Below are positions 10,325 through 23,100 of a stretch of 64,000 bases of DNA, in pieces. The stretch is from Halichoerus grypus. Taxonomy: Eukaryota; Chordata; Mammalia; Carnivora; Phocidae. The DNA is taken from the NCBI RefSeq assembly GCF_964656455.1, contig NC_135726.1, positions 9,376,394-9,440,393 on the forward strand, read 5' to 3'. Every line of letters starts with the position of its first letter. The first letter of the stretch is position 1. A program made the translations under genes and the position numbers. Below the pieces are notes generated by a model. The model had not been told where the DNA came from. It saw only the letters and a list, made by a program, of their open reading frames with translations, and did no database searches.

Positions 10325-10560
10325 GGTAATAGAGGCTGACATTGACGGACTATTTACTACGTCCCAGAGGCAGTGTCAGTTTACATGCATTATCTTGTTC
10401 CATTCTCACAATCTAGAAGGCAGAGACTGCTACTAATCCCATTTTATAGGTGAGAAAACTGAGCTGCATAAAGATTAAACTAATTCCTCCAGATCACACA
10501 GACAGTAAGGGGCAGAGTGAGAATTCAAACACAAGTCGATGCAAATCTGGAAATCCTGGA
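10325..10560 (-). mobile_element. MIR SINE fossil, nearly full length
   Basis: Recognisable blocks in order are GAGGCTGACATTGACGGAC, CAGTTTACATGCATTATCTT, CTAATCCCATTTTATAGGTG, AGAAAACTGAGCTGC and GATCACACAGACAGTAAGGG. It reads as the complement of MIR. Confidence 0.82.
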
Positions 10561-12624
10561 GTCCAGGTGGCCTTCCATGATGTTCTTCTGAGGAAAGACC
10601 TCTTCTCATGTCTTAACTCAGCATCTTGCCTAGGCATTGTGGCCCAGCTCTGCAAGCCACTGTGATCACCCGGGATGGGAAGCATGGCTCCTTCTCCAGA
10701 ACTCCCAGATAGTTTCCTTGTACCTTGTTTGAGGACTTTAAAGCAACAATCTTATGCCTCCTACTGGATTATAAGAACAGGTGCCAGGACTTTTGTATTC
10801 CCCTGTGCATAGGTACGCAGATTATTGATTGAAAATTAATGCCGCACTGCGTCAGCCCAATTGCCTGTCACTGACAGAGGTATCAAGCCATGGTTTGTGG
10901 AAGGACTGAACTTTTTTAGTAGCTAAAAAGAAAAAGAAAATTGCATTTGTTCCATAAACATTTATTCAGTCCATAATATGTTCAAGTTCCTTAGACTCCC
11001 ACAGTCTACTTGAAATTGTCAGATTGACTCTTAGGAGGAAACTAAATGGCATATCTTTTTGGCATCAGATGGAAATCACTTCTTAATAGGGTTCTACAAA
11101 CGACAGCCTTAAGGTGCTTCTTCCAAACTCTGCACCCGAAGTCGTGGGGGATGCTGTTCTCCAAGGCTCCCTGCGCAATGCCATAATTACCAGAAAATGG
11201 AAAAATCCAAGAAACACAGGGGCCGTGGAGCAGGGTTCAGGGACTGAGGGCAACTGTTGATCCATGCAAAGATCAAAGCTGTGCAGAAACCATTCTCGGG
11301 TTTACACAGCTGCATGCTCCGTGCGAGAGCCGTAAAACAAACACAGTCTGGACGGGAGGGAAAGGTCTGTGATTGGGAGCATGTGGGTGTCAATGACTCC
11401 CCAGGACATCAAATGAACCAGGAGGCCAGAGAGCCACCTCACTCCGGGACTAGAAAAAGAACCTTGTACTCTTTTCCAATCCAGGACATATTTTTATTGG
11501 GTCAAAAAATTTTACCAATTCAGCCCTCTAAAATATAATAAGAAAGAGGGAAGAGAATCATTAGCAAGTATGTAAAAAAGTTCTTGAGTTTAATAAACAC
11601 CATCACCAAAAAAAATGAATTGGTCAAATCTTAATAACCTGGGGATGAGAAACTCCCTGCTCCAGCTTATCTTGTTTAGTTGCTGTATACAACATCTGAA
11701 CGAGACCCAGAGCTCTCAAAACTCCTTTAGGTGCATAAATTCCTAAACTAAATAATAACAAAGCCATATGTTACCGTGTTTTTAGACATGAATTGCTGTA
11801 CAATGCACAAACACAACAGCAGCTCCCTGCTATCATTTGGATTCATTAAAAATAAAATCATCTCATAAGCCTGTAAAGTTGATTTTTATTTTTTATTTTT
11901 TTTGCACCACAAAACTTTCATATTTCCCCTGTGTACAGAAGTATAATTTCTTTACGTGGTTGTTCTCAATGTCCTGAACTTGATATACATGTAATATTGG
12001 GGAATGAAAATAATACATATATATGTGAATTCCTCATTTTGTGTATTAGAAAACAATGTTTTGCTCATTAAAGGCGCCAATATAAATGCTATAAACCATG
12101 AAATTACCTTTGAGCCCTTCCTGAAATAACCAGTTCACGAACAAATGATCCATGCATAAAAGGCAAGGGGAGATTACAATAAGAAGACTAAGTTACATTT
12201 TCATTTCAGGATTTTTTTTTAATGTAGAAAAGTATTATTACCGCAAAACCAACATCTACAGCAGGTACATCCAGTTTATATAGGTAACACTTGAACAAAA
12301 TAAGCTTGAACAAAGTAAGTTCAAAGAAGGGCGTTTCGTATTTTCCGTATGTGATGCTGAACTCCTATTTACAACACATTATCTCAATAAAAGAATCTTA
12401 CTCTTGGTTTTCCCACTTCATAGGGCTGATTTAAACGCAATGATGGCAAAAGCATTCTACTAAAATAACTCTGATGTTTCTCATACTCAAAAGTTAAGAT
12501 TCTACCCTGCTGATGATTGACAGAAGTTGTCCATGGCAGAAATCTTCTCCCATGAGTCAATATTCTGAAGCTGAAATTAGCAGAGCCCTTACCCCAACGG
12601 GATCCCCAAACAAGCATCATCATC
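10561..12624. other. AT-rich noncoding stretch without recognised repeats
   Basis: No gene or repeat is recognised. The part from about 11560 to 12320 is AT-rich and complex in sequence (for example GGATTCATTAAAAATAAAAT), the texture often seen in conserved noncoding blocks, but conservation cannot be judged from one genome. Confidence 0.4.
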
Positions 12625-12771
12625 ATCTGGGAAACTGCTAGGCATGCAGATCCTTGGGCCCCACTCTAGACATTCTAAATCAGCAGCTCTGTAGGTGAAG
12701 CCCCATGATGTGTGTTCCAACAGCCTCCAGGGGATCCTGGGGTGTGCTCAAGTTTGAGAACCCATGCCTCA
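12625..12771. mobile_element. hAT-Charlie fossil (MER5A-like)
   Basis: It contains GGGAAACTGCTAGGCATGCA, CCTTGGGCCCCACTCTAGAC, ATTCTAAATCAGCAGCTCTG and, at the end, CAAGTTTGAGAACCC. These match the order of blocks in MER5A-type non-autonomous hAT elements. One terminal inverted repeat is visible; the other is eroded. Confidence 0.7.
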
Positions 12772-13204
12772 GTCTGATAAGGTCACTAACCCAGGCTTGA
12801 GATAATGATGTCATCTCCTCTCAAATTCTGCGTATGGTCTTCAGCGCTTCCACCATGCTGCTCTTCACTCTCCAATGGCCTGACCCTCCATATCCAGAAA
12901 ACAACATCTAAGCCAACTGATTTGCACATTTCTATCTGGATCAATCCTTTCCACACTCACCACTCGAGCATATGTCAGCCATGAAGCTGTAGATGATACG
13001 TCTCTTGCCAAGAAGACATGGGACTCCTGAACTTCCTCCAGGTTCTAACCACCATCCTGTGGTAGCCCCAAAGATACCCTGAGTACATCCTGGGCAGGGA
13101 GTGGTCCACACTTCTGAGCAAGGGCTACCAGGGCATCGTAGAGCCTTCCTGCGTAGCCCCAAGTAGAAAGTTATCTGTCTCCCTTAGGCCAGATCCTGTT
13201 CTTG
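12772..13204. other. Unassigned noncoding stretch
   Basis: No recognised repeat, RNA or coding signal. Confidence 0.5.
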
Positions 13205-13420
13205 ACTCATTCATTCATTTGTTCATTTAATTAGTCATTCACACAATCATGAAACAAACAATGATCTAGCTCTCATTTTCTTTTTTTTGTTTGTTTTCTT
13301 TTTTGCTTCATGGGAACACAAAGCTGCATTAGATCATTCCAACCTTCTCCGAGTACACAGTCTAGTGGGGAACACACATAGGATACAAATAGATGAGCCT
13401 AATAGAGTGAGGTGAGTATA
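13205..13420 (-). mobile_element. LINE-2 3' end fossil
   Basis: CTCATTCATTCATTTGTTCA is the complement of the L2 terminal TGAATGAATGA repeat. Further on, GAGTACACAGTCTAGTGGGG corresponds to the well-known L2 block reading GAGCTTACAGTCTAGTGGGG on this strand. A T-rich insertion separates the two. Confidence 0.65.
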
Positions 13421-14344
13421 AGATGGAAATCTACATAAGGAACATAAAGAATGGATGATTGAAGAACTACTTTTTGGCAGGAGGGAGTCAGTCACACACC
13501 TGCCAGAAATGAATCTTACAGAACGAGTAGAAACCAGCAAGGCTGGAGAAGGGAGATGGGTGAGTTTTAGGCAGTGTCAGACCATGAGCAATAACCCTGA
13601 TGAGCGGATGGGACTTCCTAACTGCAAGCCCTTGAAGGCAAGAAGACTGCCTCGGTGTCTACACCCTCAACCTGCTGGGCTTGGCACGGAGATGCTGAGT
13701 CAAGTCCAGACAAGACGGAAGGACAAGCGGTAGGGAACTCATCAGAGGAAGTCAACTCCTGAGGCAGGAAGAACACGTGTGGCTCCATTTGAGTGATCTG
13801 GACAAGGAGAAAGGGAAGCTGACCTACCCACGGATCAGCAGCAGGGGAAAGGATGTGTGGAAGGCAGGACGTCAGTCAGGAACATGTGGGGAGCCTGGTT
13901 GCTACATGTGAATGGATCCCAAAGAAGGTTATGAATCACCTTTTAGGAGGGTCTGAATGACAACAAATGCTCTTTCGTGCTTGGATAAGATCCTGCCAGA
14001 ATTGACCAGACCAGGATGGAGTCCAGGGTACCCAGTTAAAGGCTTCCACTGTGTGACCTATTTAATAATTCTCCCACCAGCCTGGGATGGGGAAGAATGT
14101 CCAATTGCCCTAGTACTGCTGGAGAAACGGACAACTGACCCAGATATCCTAGAACCACTGTAAGGAAGAGGAAAAGAGAAAGGGAGGACACACAACCCGG
14201 CAAAATGGTGCTGGGCTGTCACAGGACATACAGGAGAGAGGAGGGGACCCTCTCTGTAGATTTCTGCTCCTTAAGAACCCTGGACTCAGTTACAGGAGTG
14301 GCAGGGGAGGGGTCAAAGGACAAATCTTTCCTGCCTCCTGAGTA
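13421..14344. other. Noncoding stretch, possibly continuing the L2 fossil
   Basis: The GA-rich, AAGG-rich character of 13430-13900 fits further eroded L2 on the minus strand, but I cannot align it with confidence. No gene seen. Confidence 0.3.
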
Positions 14345-14540
14345 TGCACCAGATAGCTCCTAGGGGTATTTGCCAATGTCCTCCTTCTGAATCTTTGCAG
14401 CAACACTAAGAGGTGGGTGTGATATCCCCATCTTGCTGCTGAGTTAACCGGTGGCTCAAAGAGGTGAGATCACTTGCCTGGAGCCACACAGCTAATAAGT
14501 GTAGGATTCAAGGTACACTCTGGCCTGACCCCAAAGTCCG
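14345..14540 (-). mobile_element. MIR SINE fossil
   Basis: Blocks AAGAGGTGGGTGTGATATCC, CCATCTTGCTGCTGAG, GCTCAAAGAGGTGAGATCAC and GAGCCACACAGCTAATAAGT lie in the expected order for MIR on the complement. Confidence 0.8.
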
Positions 14541-15302
14541 GGTTGGACTCACCTGAGTCAGAACAAAGAAAGGCTCGGATACATCAGAGGCTGAAGTGGC
14601 TGCCAGGCCAGGAGCAGGATACCAGCAAGAAATGGTGACTTTCAAGTGTGCCCACAAAGGGGGGCGGGGGGTGGAGGTGTCTTCATGAGGCTCTAGAATT
14701 GTCTACCTTCTTGGCAGAAAATCTCTGGCCTACATCACTGGCTGAGAATTCTGAATTGCAACCCTCACCCTTCTACCCTATCCCTGAAAACCTTACAAAG
14801 TATTCTGACAAAGTGCACGTTCAGCTCTGCAACTGAGATCTGTCTGAATCCGCTTGGCTCTTCTATGAATCCCTCCAAATACTTGAGGGTAAGGGCAGCA
14901 CATTTCAACTTAATGGAATTTCCTGCCATATTCTGCAGTGCCAGAATTGTTCCATCACATAAATAAATTTGAGAAGAACTTTCTTTTCTTTTTTTAATGA
15001 TATAGAACATAATCTTTTCAGTAAATCCTAATTTAAAGCATTCTAAGTCCAAAAGATAATTATTTGGACCATATAAATACTGCATGTGGGTGTAATATGG
15101 ATTGCATGCAGAGCCATAAAAAAAATACTTGGCTCTGTTATTTTCTTAAAATTGCTGTGTTGTTGCCATTTTTATTGGGTTAATTAAAAGACCATAAAAA
15201 TCAATTCAAACATGTTTGGAAACAGATTTGCAAATTTTATAAACTGTGTTCAGTTGGTTAGGCCAAAGATAATAACAGACATCTCTGTATACATAGTTTT
15301 GG
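14541..15302. other. Unassigned noncoding stretch
   Basis: No recognised repeat. An open frame of 106 codons on the minus strand (14765-15085) shows no family features. Confidence 0.45.
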
Positions 15303-15430
15303 TGTGGTCATTCATTCATTCATTCATTCATCCAACCCAAATCCCCTACTCTGGCCCCAGCACTAAAACAAGAGTGGCACCTGTTCTCATAGCACCCTCG
15401 TTCTGCTGGGAGACAGAAACTGAAGGACAT
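15303..15430 (-). mobile_element. LINE-2 3' end fossil with an (ATTC)n tract
   Basis: CATTCATTCATTCATTCATC (about 15310-15330) is the complement of the L2 terminal repeat. It is followed by CACCTGTTCTCATAGCACCC and CTGCTGGGAGACAGAAACTG, which correspond to the L2 block adjoining the end. Confidence 0.6.
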
Positions 15431-15443
15431 CATTTAGATGAGG

Positions 15444-15748
15444 GGGTGGCAAATTTTTTCTATAAAGGACCAGAAAGGAAATATTTTCAGCTTCGAGGGC
15501 CACAGTGTGGCTGCTACAACTTCTGAACTTCGCCCCAAGAGCAGGAAAGCAGCCACAGACGATACCTTAAACAGAGGAGCGGGGTGTGTTTCAGTAAAAC
15601 TTTATTTATAGACGCTATAAATTGAATTTCATTTATATTTTCATGTATCATGAAATATTATATTTCTTTGGATTCTTTTCTTTGACTGCTTAAAAATGAA
15701 GATCATCCTCAGGCCATGCAAAACCAGAGGGTTCACAGACACTGGTGT
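15444..15748 (+). mobile_element. hAT-Charlie fossil (MER1-like), copy 1
   Basis: The 5' part reads GGGGGTGGCAAATTTTTTCT then ATAAAGGACCAG. The middle carries the diagnostic AGTAAAACTTTATTTATAGA. The 3' part has TTTCATGTATCATGAAATAT and CAGGCCATGCAAAACCAGAG. I recognise the element as the non-autonomous hAT that contains AAAACTTTATTTAC; the exact family name is from memory. Confidence 0.72.
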
Positions 15749-16670
15749 ATACGGTTACACAGGGAAAAATACCGTGGTACAGCTGATCCAGCAGCCACCA
15801 AGAAGATGCTGGGATTCTCAGCTGGGAAGGCCGGGGGGCTAACAGTCCACCATGTCAATCCTAACGGTCTGGCTAAAGGGTAGAAAAGAGAAACTCTCTC
15901 CCTCAGCTGGTGGCCATCAGATCTCTCTGCTCATTTCAAAGATGGCTTCTTGCCCAGGTCCAAGCAGTGGTCTTTGGTGACTCTTCCCGGCTCCCTGGTG
16001 GCCTTGGCAATTTGCTCCAAACTTGATAAAGTGCTAATTTTGCTTTTTAACAGCCGTTGTGTAACTTTGAGAAAAAGCCAAGCCAACCCTTTCTGAAAAT
16101 CTGAAGAAACGTTAGCCCACAGATTGAAACCTGGGGATCCCAGTTACAAGCAGATGGCAATTTTCACGGTCAACTTCTACAACTGTCCCAACTGCAGTCT
16201 CCGACGGAAATAACGAGAAGACTCTGTGTTATTCCCAGGTTCCTTGCCTTGCCTCAATTGCTGAATGTCAGCCCCAGACAGCTCAGTTATAATGACAGAA
16301 ACATAACGTAGTTCATGCAAGTGGCCTTCAGTGGGCAAATGTTCAAGCACATTAAGGTTTTAATATAATTATAATTATAGAACATGTTCAACCAATTAAC
16401 CACAAATATGCTGTTTATCTGAAAGGCTGCCAACACTGTGAACTGCAGTCAAAATAACATTAGGCTGTGGTCCTTAAGCAAAGAATACACACTGAATCAA
16501 AAGAGAGATCAGAAGGAAAAGGCCAAAATAAATATTTTATCTGATATTTTATGAATATCTCCTCAAATGCCAGATTAAAATATGTCATCTCAACTTCCCA
16601 TATATTCACTTGGTGAAATCAGATTAAGTGAGTTCATGACACTGTTGAAAAACATCATAAACCAGAGAGA

Positions 16671-16706
16671 GAAGGAGAAAGAGGGAGACAGAAAGAGAGA
16701 GAGAAG
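16671..16706. repeat. GA-rich low-complexity tract
   Basis: Purine-only run of AGAG, GGAG and GAAAG units with one C interruption. Confidence 0.85.
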
Positions 16707-18783
16707 TGTATTTTGTAAATCTTGGCAGTCAAGCGTCCCCTAAAGCTAGCGCAAGTATAACGTAAACAAGAAAAGGCAATTAGAACAAGTCATATTTTAA
16801 AAGCATTCAGAAACTTCTCCTTGCTCCTTATATCTTTCTTAGCTACAGCCTATAGGAATTTAAGCAGAATTAAACTTTGCCTTAGCAACTAAAGAAGATA
16901 AGCCTTCTCCTAACTTTCCTCTGAGAAAGAATTAAAAAAAAAAAAATCTAGTTGTACAATTTGTATATACACAATTTGTACTGCTGTAAAAGCATATTTT
17001 CAAAAGTGCTCCCTAAATAATTAAGCTGCTCCTTTTACCATACTTCCTATATTACAGAAGTCATTTTCCCACCAAGAATCAATAAGTCATTCCTCACGCC
17101 AGTCATTTTTCTCCATTTAACGGAATGTACTAAAGTCCGACACTGCAAGTTACATTACCTTTGAATTATGTGTGTAATTTAAAATTCAAAGTACTACACT
17201 AAGGAGCTTTTTAGACTGACCACTCTACACTCTTCTCATAAATATGGTCCCTTGCAGACCCTTCTGACGGATTTACAGAACAACAGGAGTTTGGAACGGT
17301 GAAGCCCTGAGCCCTGCAGGAAAGCCGCCCTCTGTAACAATGCCACATGAACAATGCTCTGTTCAGAGGAAGCGCAGAGCAAACTGTCATACATCATTCA
17401 CCAGGAAACGACTCTGTGTTTGGAGATTAATGGGAAAGCCATTCTCAAGCATCTTCACTTTAATTACAAATAAACACGTGGGCAGATATTGACATGTCCG
17501 TCCGGAGAGTACTCCCTAAGTAAAAGCTGCCAGGATGATTTTTTTGTTTGAACAGACCCAAGTCCTCCGATCACATTTTAAATGTAGAAACCCAAAACGG
17601 GGACGTGAAAGAAACTCTTCTTCACCAGCGAGACACATCACAGGGAGGGGAAGAAAAAAAAATACAGAGAGATCAGTAAATGAAAATGTGTGTGAGAGTG
17701 TACGCACAGCAATTTCATTTTAAAGAATTAATAAAAGTGACTTGAAAGACCTGTAACTGACTTCATGGGCTGATGCAGCTTCTGATTATAAATGAAATAC
17801 AATCACTTCACTCTTCAGGAAAATAAAAACAAAGTGAGTACCAAAGATCTCCGTGCACATTCTCAAATCTGTGATAGGCTGATTCACGCTGCAGGCTTGG
17901 AAAACTTTAAAAACACCTGTCAAGTAAAGAACGTTTCTCTCAGTAGTGCGGGTTATTTTATTCAGTGGGCCTCCTCCAAGGAACCAGACACCACCACCCC
18001 CCCAGCTGCCTAGTATGGAAAAAGGAGACTTCCCCACATTGTGCTTTCAGATACTGGCTATTTAGAAAACGCAACAATAGGTTTGAGAATTGGGATGTGC
18101 ATATGAACTGGGATATCTTGTGCTTCCCTTTATTCCTGAAGCGACTCATTTACCTTTCTGGGAATCTGGGGGTTTCCTTGTCACCTTCACCCTGGGGACA
18201 ATGGAGCCCATTCTTCAGGAAAGCCCTACCTTGGATCCCCACAGCAGAAGGCTTCTCAGACCATTTCATCATAAGAGCTGCCGCCCTGTTCATTCCCACT
18301 GCCCAGTAGCCTAACAACATTTTTCCCCCCTTTTTTTTCATTAGTAAGTAATTCTGGTAACTGTACACTTTTTCTGATGTGGAACAATCTTAGACCACTG
18401 GAGCCTTACTAAATCACTCTAGGACGTGCCTTCTTTGGGTCATCAAAAATCAACTTTCCTGCCTAGGTTTTATTCTTGCTAATTTAGCATTCCCAAAACA
18501 AATCACTTAAAAACGCCTTAAAAAATCATTAGCTCTCATTTATTCAACTTCAACATCAGCATGGCCTGAAGCACGGGAAGAAACAGACAGGCAAAGTTCC
18601 GCTGCCGGCACCAGGTAGAGCTCTCCCTTGCAGCACCCTGTGTTCCCAACAAGACTTCACCCAGAGCCGCCTTCCACTGCCTTTCAGCCAGGACCCTCGC
18701 TCGCTCTCTCTCTCCCAGCTGCCGTGGCGCCTTGTGTTAACTGAGACTTTGTGAGAAAAGCAGAACCTTCCCGCTGGGTGTTA

Positions 18784-18798
18784 GTTTTGCATGGCAAC
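18784..18798. promoter_or_regulatory. X-box-like (RFX) motif
   Basis: GTTTTGCATGGCAAC resembles the imperfect palindrome GTTGCCATGGCAAC bound by RFX factors, with one half well matched. It lies next to CAACAATCTCAAATTGTGAG, which has SOX-like ACAAT on both strands. This is a sequence match only; such motifs occur by chance. Confidence 0.2.
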
Positions 18799-19371
18799 AC
18801 TCAACAATCTCAAATTGTGAGACCCCAAGGATAATTTTTTTTTTCTTCTTATATTTGTCTGGATTTCTTCCCACTTGAAAAATGTGGCAACCGCCACTCA
18901 GTTGATGGATACTTGCTGGTAAAATACTAGATCTGAGCAACTGTGCACTGTATGATACAGCCTATAAATTACAGTCCAACACAGTTAGTTCAAATAAAAG
19001 GAAATTTCATCTAAGGGAACTGATATTCTGGGAATTTTCTTTCCCCGAAGGATTACATCTAGGGAAGTAAAACTTATAAAGGGAGATGTTGCAAATGTAT
19101 CAGGCATCTCTAGGATACAGAGGGTCAGTATGGCTGTTCTGGCAATATCATTGTGTAGAAGGATGCATTACTGATGAACGATGGACAGGAAATATATTCT
19201 TCTCCTCTGATAAAAACAAAATATTAAAATGACAATGACAACCATAGCTCCACAACAAAAATCAGACCAACCGAGATCCAATTGCTATGGGCTAACATTA
19301 CTTTTCTTGCCATAAGGCCCTCATCAGAGCCTCTCAAACATTTCCCTCAGCCATTCATCCTATGACTAAGT

Positions 19372-19420
19372 AATAAAATGCATATATGTATAAGCTGCTA
19401 AAAAAAAAAAAAAAAAAAAA
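19372..19420 (+). other. AATAAA signal followed by a 21-base A tract
   Basis: AATAAA at 19372-19377 lies 22 bases before A21 at 19400-19420. This is the layout of a polyadenylated 3' end copied into DNA, or of a simple A-rich repeat by chance. I found no convincing target-site duplication or coding remnant upstream. Confidence 0.3.
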
Positions 19421-19829
19421 GGTAAACTCAAATAATTCGATGCACTGTCTCCTGCCAATTGACCATATATTATTCAGGTTTTACCTGCCATATTAAATAC
19501 AAATTTAAAAGGATTTCCTTTTTTTCATTAAAAAACCCAGGCTGTAATTGGAAGCGGCCATACAAAGTGTCTTGAACGTAGCAGGCTTTAAAAAAATGAT
19601 TGCTTCAACTGCACAGTTAAAAAACATTCACTAGGAATGGCTGAATGACAAAGGAAAAAAGTTAGTTAAATCTTAGAGAAGTGTTTTCTGGAAGGGTGTC
19701 TCCAAAACTGCTTCACTATAAACATCTCCTTTTGGATGACATAACGAACCTGATAGAAGCAGCTTCGGCCCAAACTTAGGAAAGACAGGCTGTGCTCGTT
19801 TCTTTGGACGTTTTAAAAATATGCTGTCA

Positions 19830-20153
19830 AGGGGGGCGCCTGGCTGGCTCAAGTCGGTAGAGCATGTGATTCGATCTCAGGGTCCTGAATTCTGAATTTG
19901 ATCCCCACATTGGGCGTGGAGCCTGTTTAAAAAATAAAATAAAACTGGGGTGCCTGGGTGGCTCAGTCGTTTAAGTGTCTAACTCGATTTCAGCTCAGGT
20001 CATGATCTCATGGTTGTGAGATCGAGCCCCACATGGGGCTCAGCGATGAGCGTGGAATCGGCTTGGGATTCTCTCTGTCCCTCCCCCTCTGCCCTCCCGC
20101 CGTCCCCCCAAAGACAAAAAGAAATAAATAAAAATAAATTTTTAAAAAAAATC
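19830..20153 (+). mobile_element. Two CAN SINE units in tandem inside one target-site duplication
   Basis: Unit 1 (about 19830-19944) is short: head and tRNA-like part, then GGGCGTGGAGCCTG and directly an A-rich tail, with no CT tract. Unit 2 (about 19947-20153) is complete, starting GGGGTGCCTGGGTGGCTCAG, with a CT-rich tract and A-rich tail. A perfect 17-base duplication TTAAAAATATGCTGTCA at 19813-19829 and 20154-20170 flanks the pair. Either unit 2 landed in the tail of unit 1 or the pair moved as a dimer. Confidence 0.93.
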
Positions 20154-23100
20154 TTAAAAATATGCTGTCACTGTAACCCTTTTTTTTGTGCCTTTTGCCG
20201 ATAATTACTACCTAACCAATCATTAAAATAAAAATACAAAAAAAGATTAGAAACCTCGTTCAGTGAAATTATCAAAAACATCCGATATTTATCAAAAATC
20301 TCTAACCTGTTCTTCAAAGACGAAAACTTTGAATGACAAAGGAACTTACTAACTCAAAATCAGAGATGGCCCTCCTGGCCTAGTCTCTGCTTTGGCCCCT
20401 ATATTTTGACTGAGCCAGTCCCTGGTTAAGCCGCTGGAAAGAGAGTCCACTTCAAGCCCTTAAAATACTGTAGCCACAGAGAGAAAGCAATCATGTGACA
20501 TCTAAGAGACGAAAGCACATACTACTGCTTTGTTAAATGGTGACACAGTTCCTTCAGAAAGGGGTCTCTCTCTAGACTGGGTGGGGCGAAGTTACAGATC
20601 TTGTTTGTAACTCCAGAAGAGAGAATTTCCTATTGACCAAGACAAAGGATTCAAAGTGAGCCTGATACCTGGTTAAAGATCATGCTTTAATCACTTGAGC
20701 TAACAGTTCCTTTCAACAGACATCAAGATGTAAGGAGAGTCCTAAACTGCTTAGGCAATTAGAAATTATTAAATTTCAAAAGGAAAAGAAAGGGGGAAAA
20801 AAAACAAAAACAGAAGAGCTAAACTGTCTGAAGCATCCAGCCTCCTTCGCCAAAACGGAGAATTTTGTTTTATTTCATTTTTCCTTACAGAGTATACTGC
20901 CGGTTCCCACGTGTTTTCAAAATTTCATGTTGTTGTTTTGAATGCCAAGGTCAGGACTACTGTATCTTGTCCTGGTATATCACCCGATGGCTGACTCTCG
21001 CCCAGTCATCAGAATGACATGGTGGAGCATGACCCCAGTGGGGCACTGACATAAGAGGATGGGTGTCCAGCATGACAAGGAGCCATAAGATAAAAGAGAC
21101 TTTCTAACTTGGAAAAAAAAAAAAATCAGGAGGTGTTTTTTGTGTTTTGTTTTTTCCTTCCCTAAATAAAAAAGAAATTAACTATGAATATCTCGAGTGG
21201 TCATGAAACTAATATACCTTTAGGATAACAGTAGAAACAACTTAAATTTTTTTCTATGACACTCACATAGTCATATTTATGGTGGTCTCACTGGTATGGA
21301 GCATGCAATTAATAAGAAGCTGTTCACTGACTCATTTTTTTGTTTTATTTTGCTGTTCCTTTTACACTTTTAAAAGTCTGCCTAAATATATTGCTTACAA
21401 ATCAGACCAAAAACACATCAATTAAAACCACAGTTATGGTTTTTTTTTTTTAGGAGGAGGGAAAAAAAATCAAATTCCAGAATCCAACTTTCACGTTTTA
21501 CTTAATTACGAACAAAGACATAATGCATTATTTTTCTGTATCCACGAGAGACAGGCAGACTGCAATTTTTATTGCATGTTAAGTTTTCACTGGATCACAA
21601 TATTATTAAGCTTTAAATCAGAGGATTGGTTCTTCAGCTAAGTCTAACAATACTAGAAAGTAAAAGAAAAAAAAAAAACACCTCATCTGGGGCTGTAATA
21701 TTTGCTGAAAAAAATCTACTTCAAAACATTAATCAAATTTTTCGCCTACTGGGCAACCATATGGTATAGCAGCATGTGAATCTCACAAACTTGCTGATCT
21801 CCTGTAACTGGGTGCAATTAATTACGCTGGCTGCATCCATCTCTTGGATTTTCGCCTTGTGAAAAAAGTATTTATTGCAACAGCTTTTACAAAACAAGGG
21901 AATGAAAATCACAATTGATTAATGAGCTGAATGGAAATATTTCCGTTAGCAGATTTTTAAAATGAATAAGGATTAATACCATGGGTAGAAATGAACCCAC
22001 GTCGAGATCTCCCTGTACTTTTTGGGCCCCCAAAAAGGTGGCAGGAGAGAGGGTAGTGAAGCTGCTGAGAAGTGTAACATGCATAATTCACTAGCAGGCT
22101 TTGGATCGCAAGTAATAAAGCCTTAAACTAGTGAAGTAATAAAGAGGTTGGCTTTACAAGATACTATCCTGGGAGACAAAAAGCTTGTTCTTTGATTTGA
22201 AAACACAGATATTAAATACTCAGTGGGTGAGGAACATCACAGGCCTGACAAAGAAGGGAAGGGAAAGTGGCCCTTAGAAAAAAGCAATCGACTTTGTCCT
22301 TAGCTATTTAGGCCCAAAGATTGCTGCACATATGGTCCGATTATTGTTTTAAGACCCCCTCCATAAAACCGAGCATCTGAGAGCATGAAAGGATGGTAAC
22401 ACCGTCCTTACCTGCTGGCTAAAGGTACAAACAATACATAATGGCAGCATCGTTCCCCACAGGTATGCGGCCCTCATGCCTTGGTCTTTTCCTAAGCAGT
22501 CGAACCCTTTCTGGTGCTAAACCATGACTCCTGCCTTCCAGGAGCTGGCATCTTGACAGGCATGGGAGTCACAATCCTTCCCTCCATGGGAAGTCACAGA
22601 CCCATGGCTGGAGGGCTCCCCCCACCCTCCACAAGCAGGAATTCGCAAATCTGTCTCTTCCTAGAAGTGCTCTCAGGGTTTAAGACCATCCAAGTCAGCC
22701 GAACATCAATGACATCTTCTTCAAGGCATCCTTATTTCAGGACGATCAGGTCCATTTTCTCTAAACAAAGAGGAGGCCGATCCCAATATTTGCTGTTTGA
22801 TAAATACTTATCTGGAGAAAACAGAGCAAATGCTACCTGTCCATAAGTGGAAGAAATACATAAGTTGGAGAGATCGAATGTTGTAACGTTTTCACAATTA
22901 GTAAAAGAAACAGCTGCTAAGAACAAGCTTTGTAATTCGACCCTTATGACAATTTTTTCCTTTATGTGTCTACTGTATTTAAACATCTACCAGGAAATTC
23001 TACAAAGGTCTTATTAAGGAGAATTTATTATCATTTCACTCATGCCTACATGACATGTGTGACCAATGTATTTGTTTGTTTGTGGACAATCACCTCACCC

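Larger units (their letters stand above)
15749..19829. other. AT-rich noncoding interval almost free of recognised repeats
   Basis: I see no gene and no transposon that I can name over about 4 kb. Features present are GA-rich runs (16671-16706), TAATTA-type homeodomain-like sites near 16360-16375, a GC-richer patch at 18560-18740, and a poly-A tract with an upstream AATAAA at 19372-19420. The texture is compatible with conserved regulatory DNA but this is inference. Confidence 0.45.
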
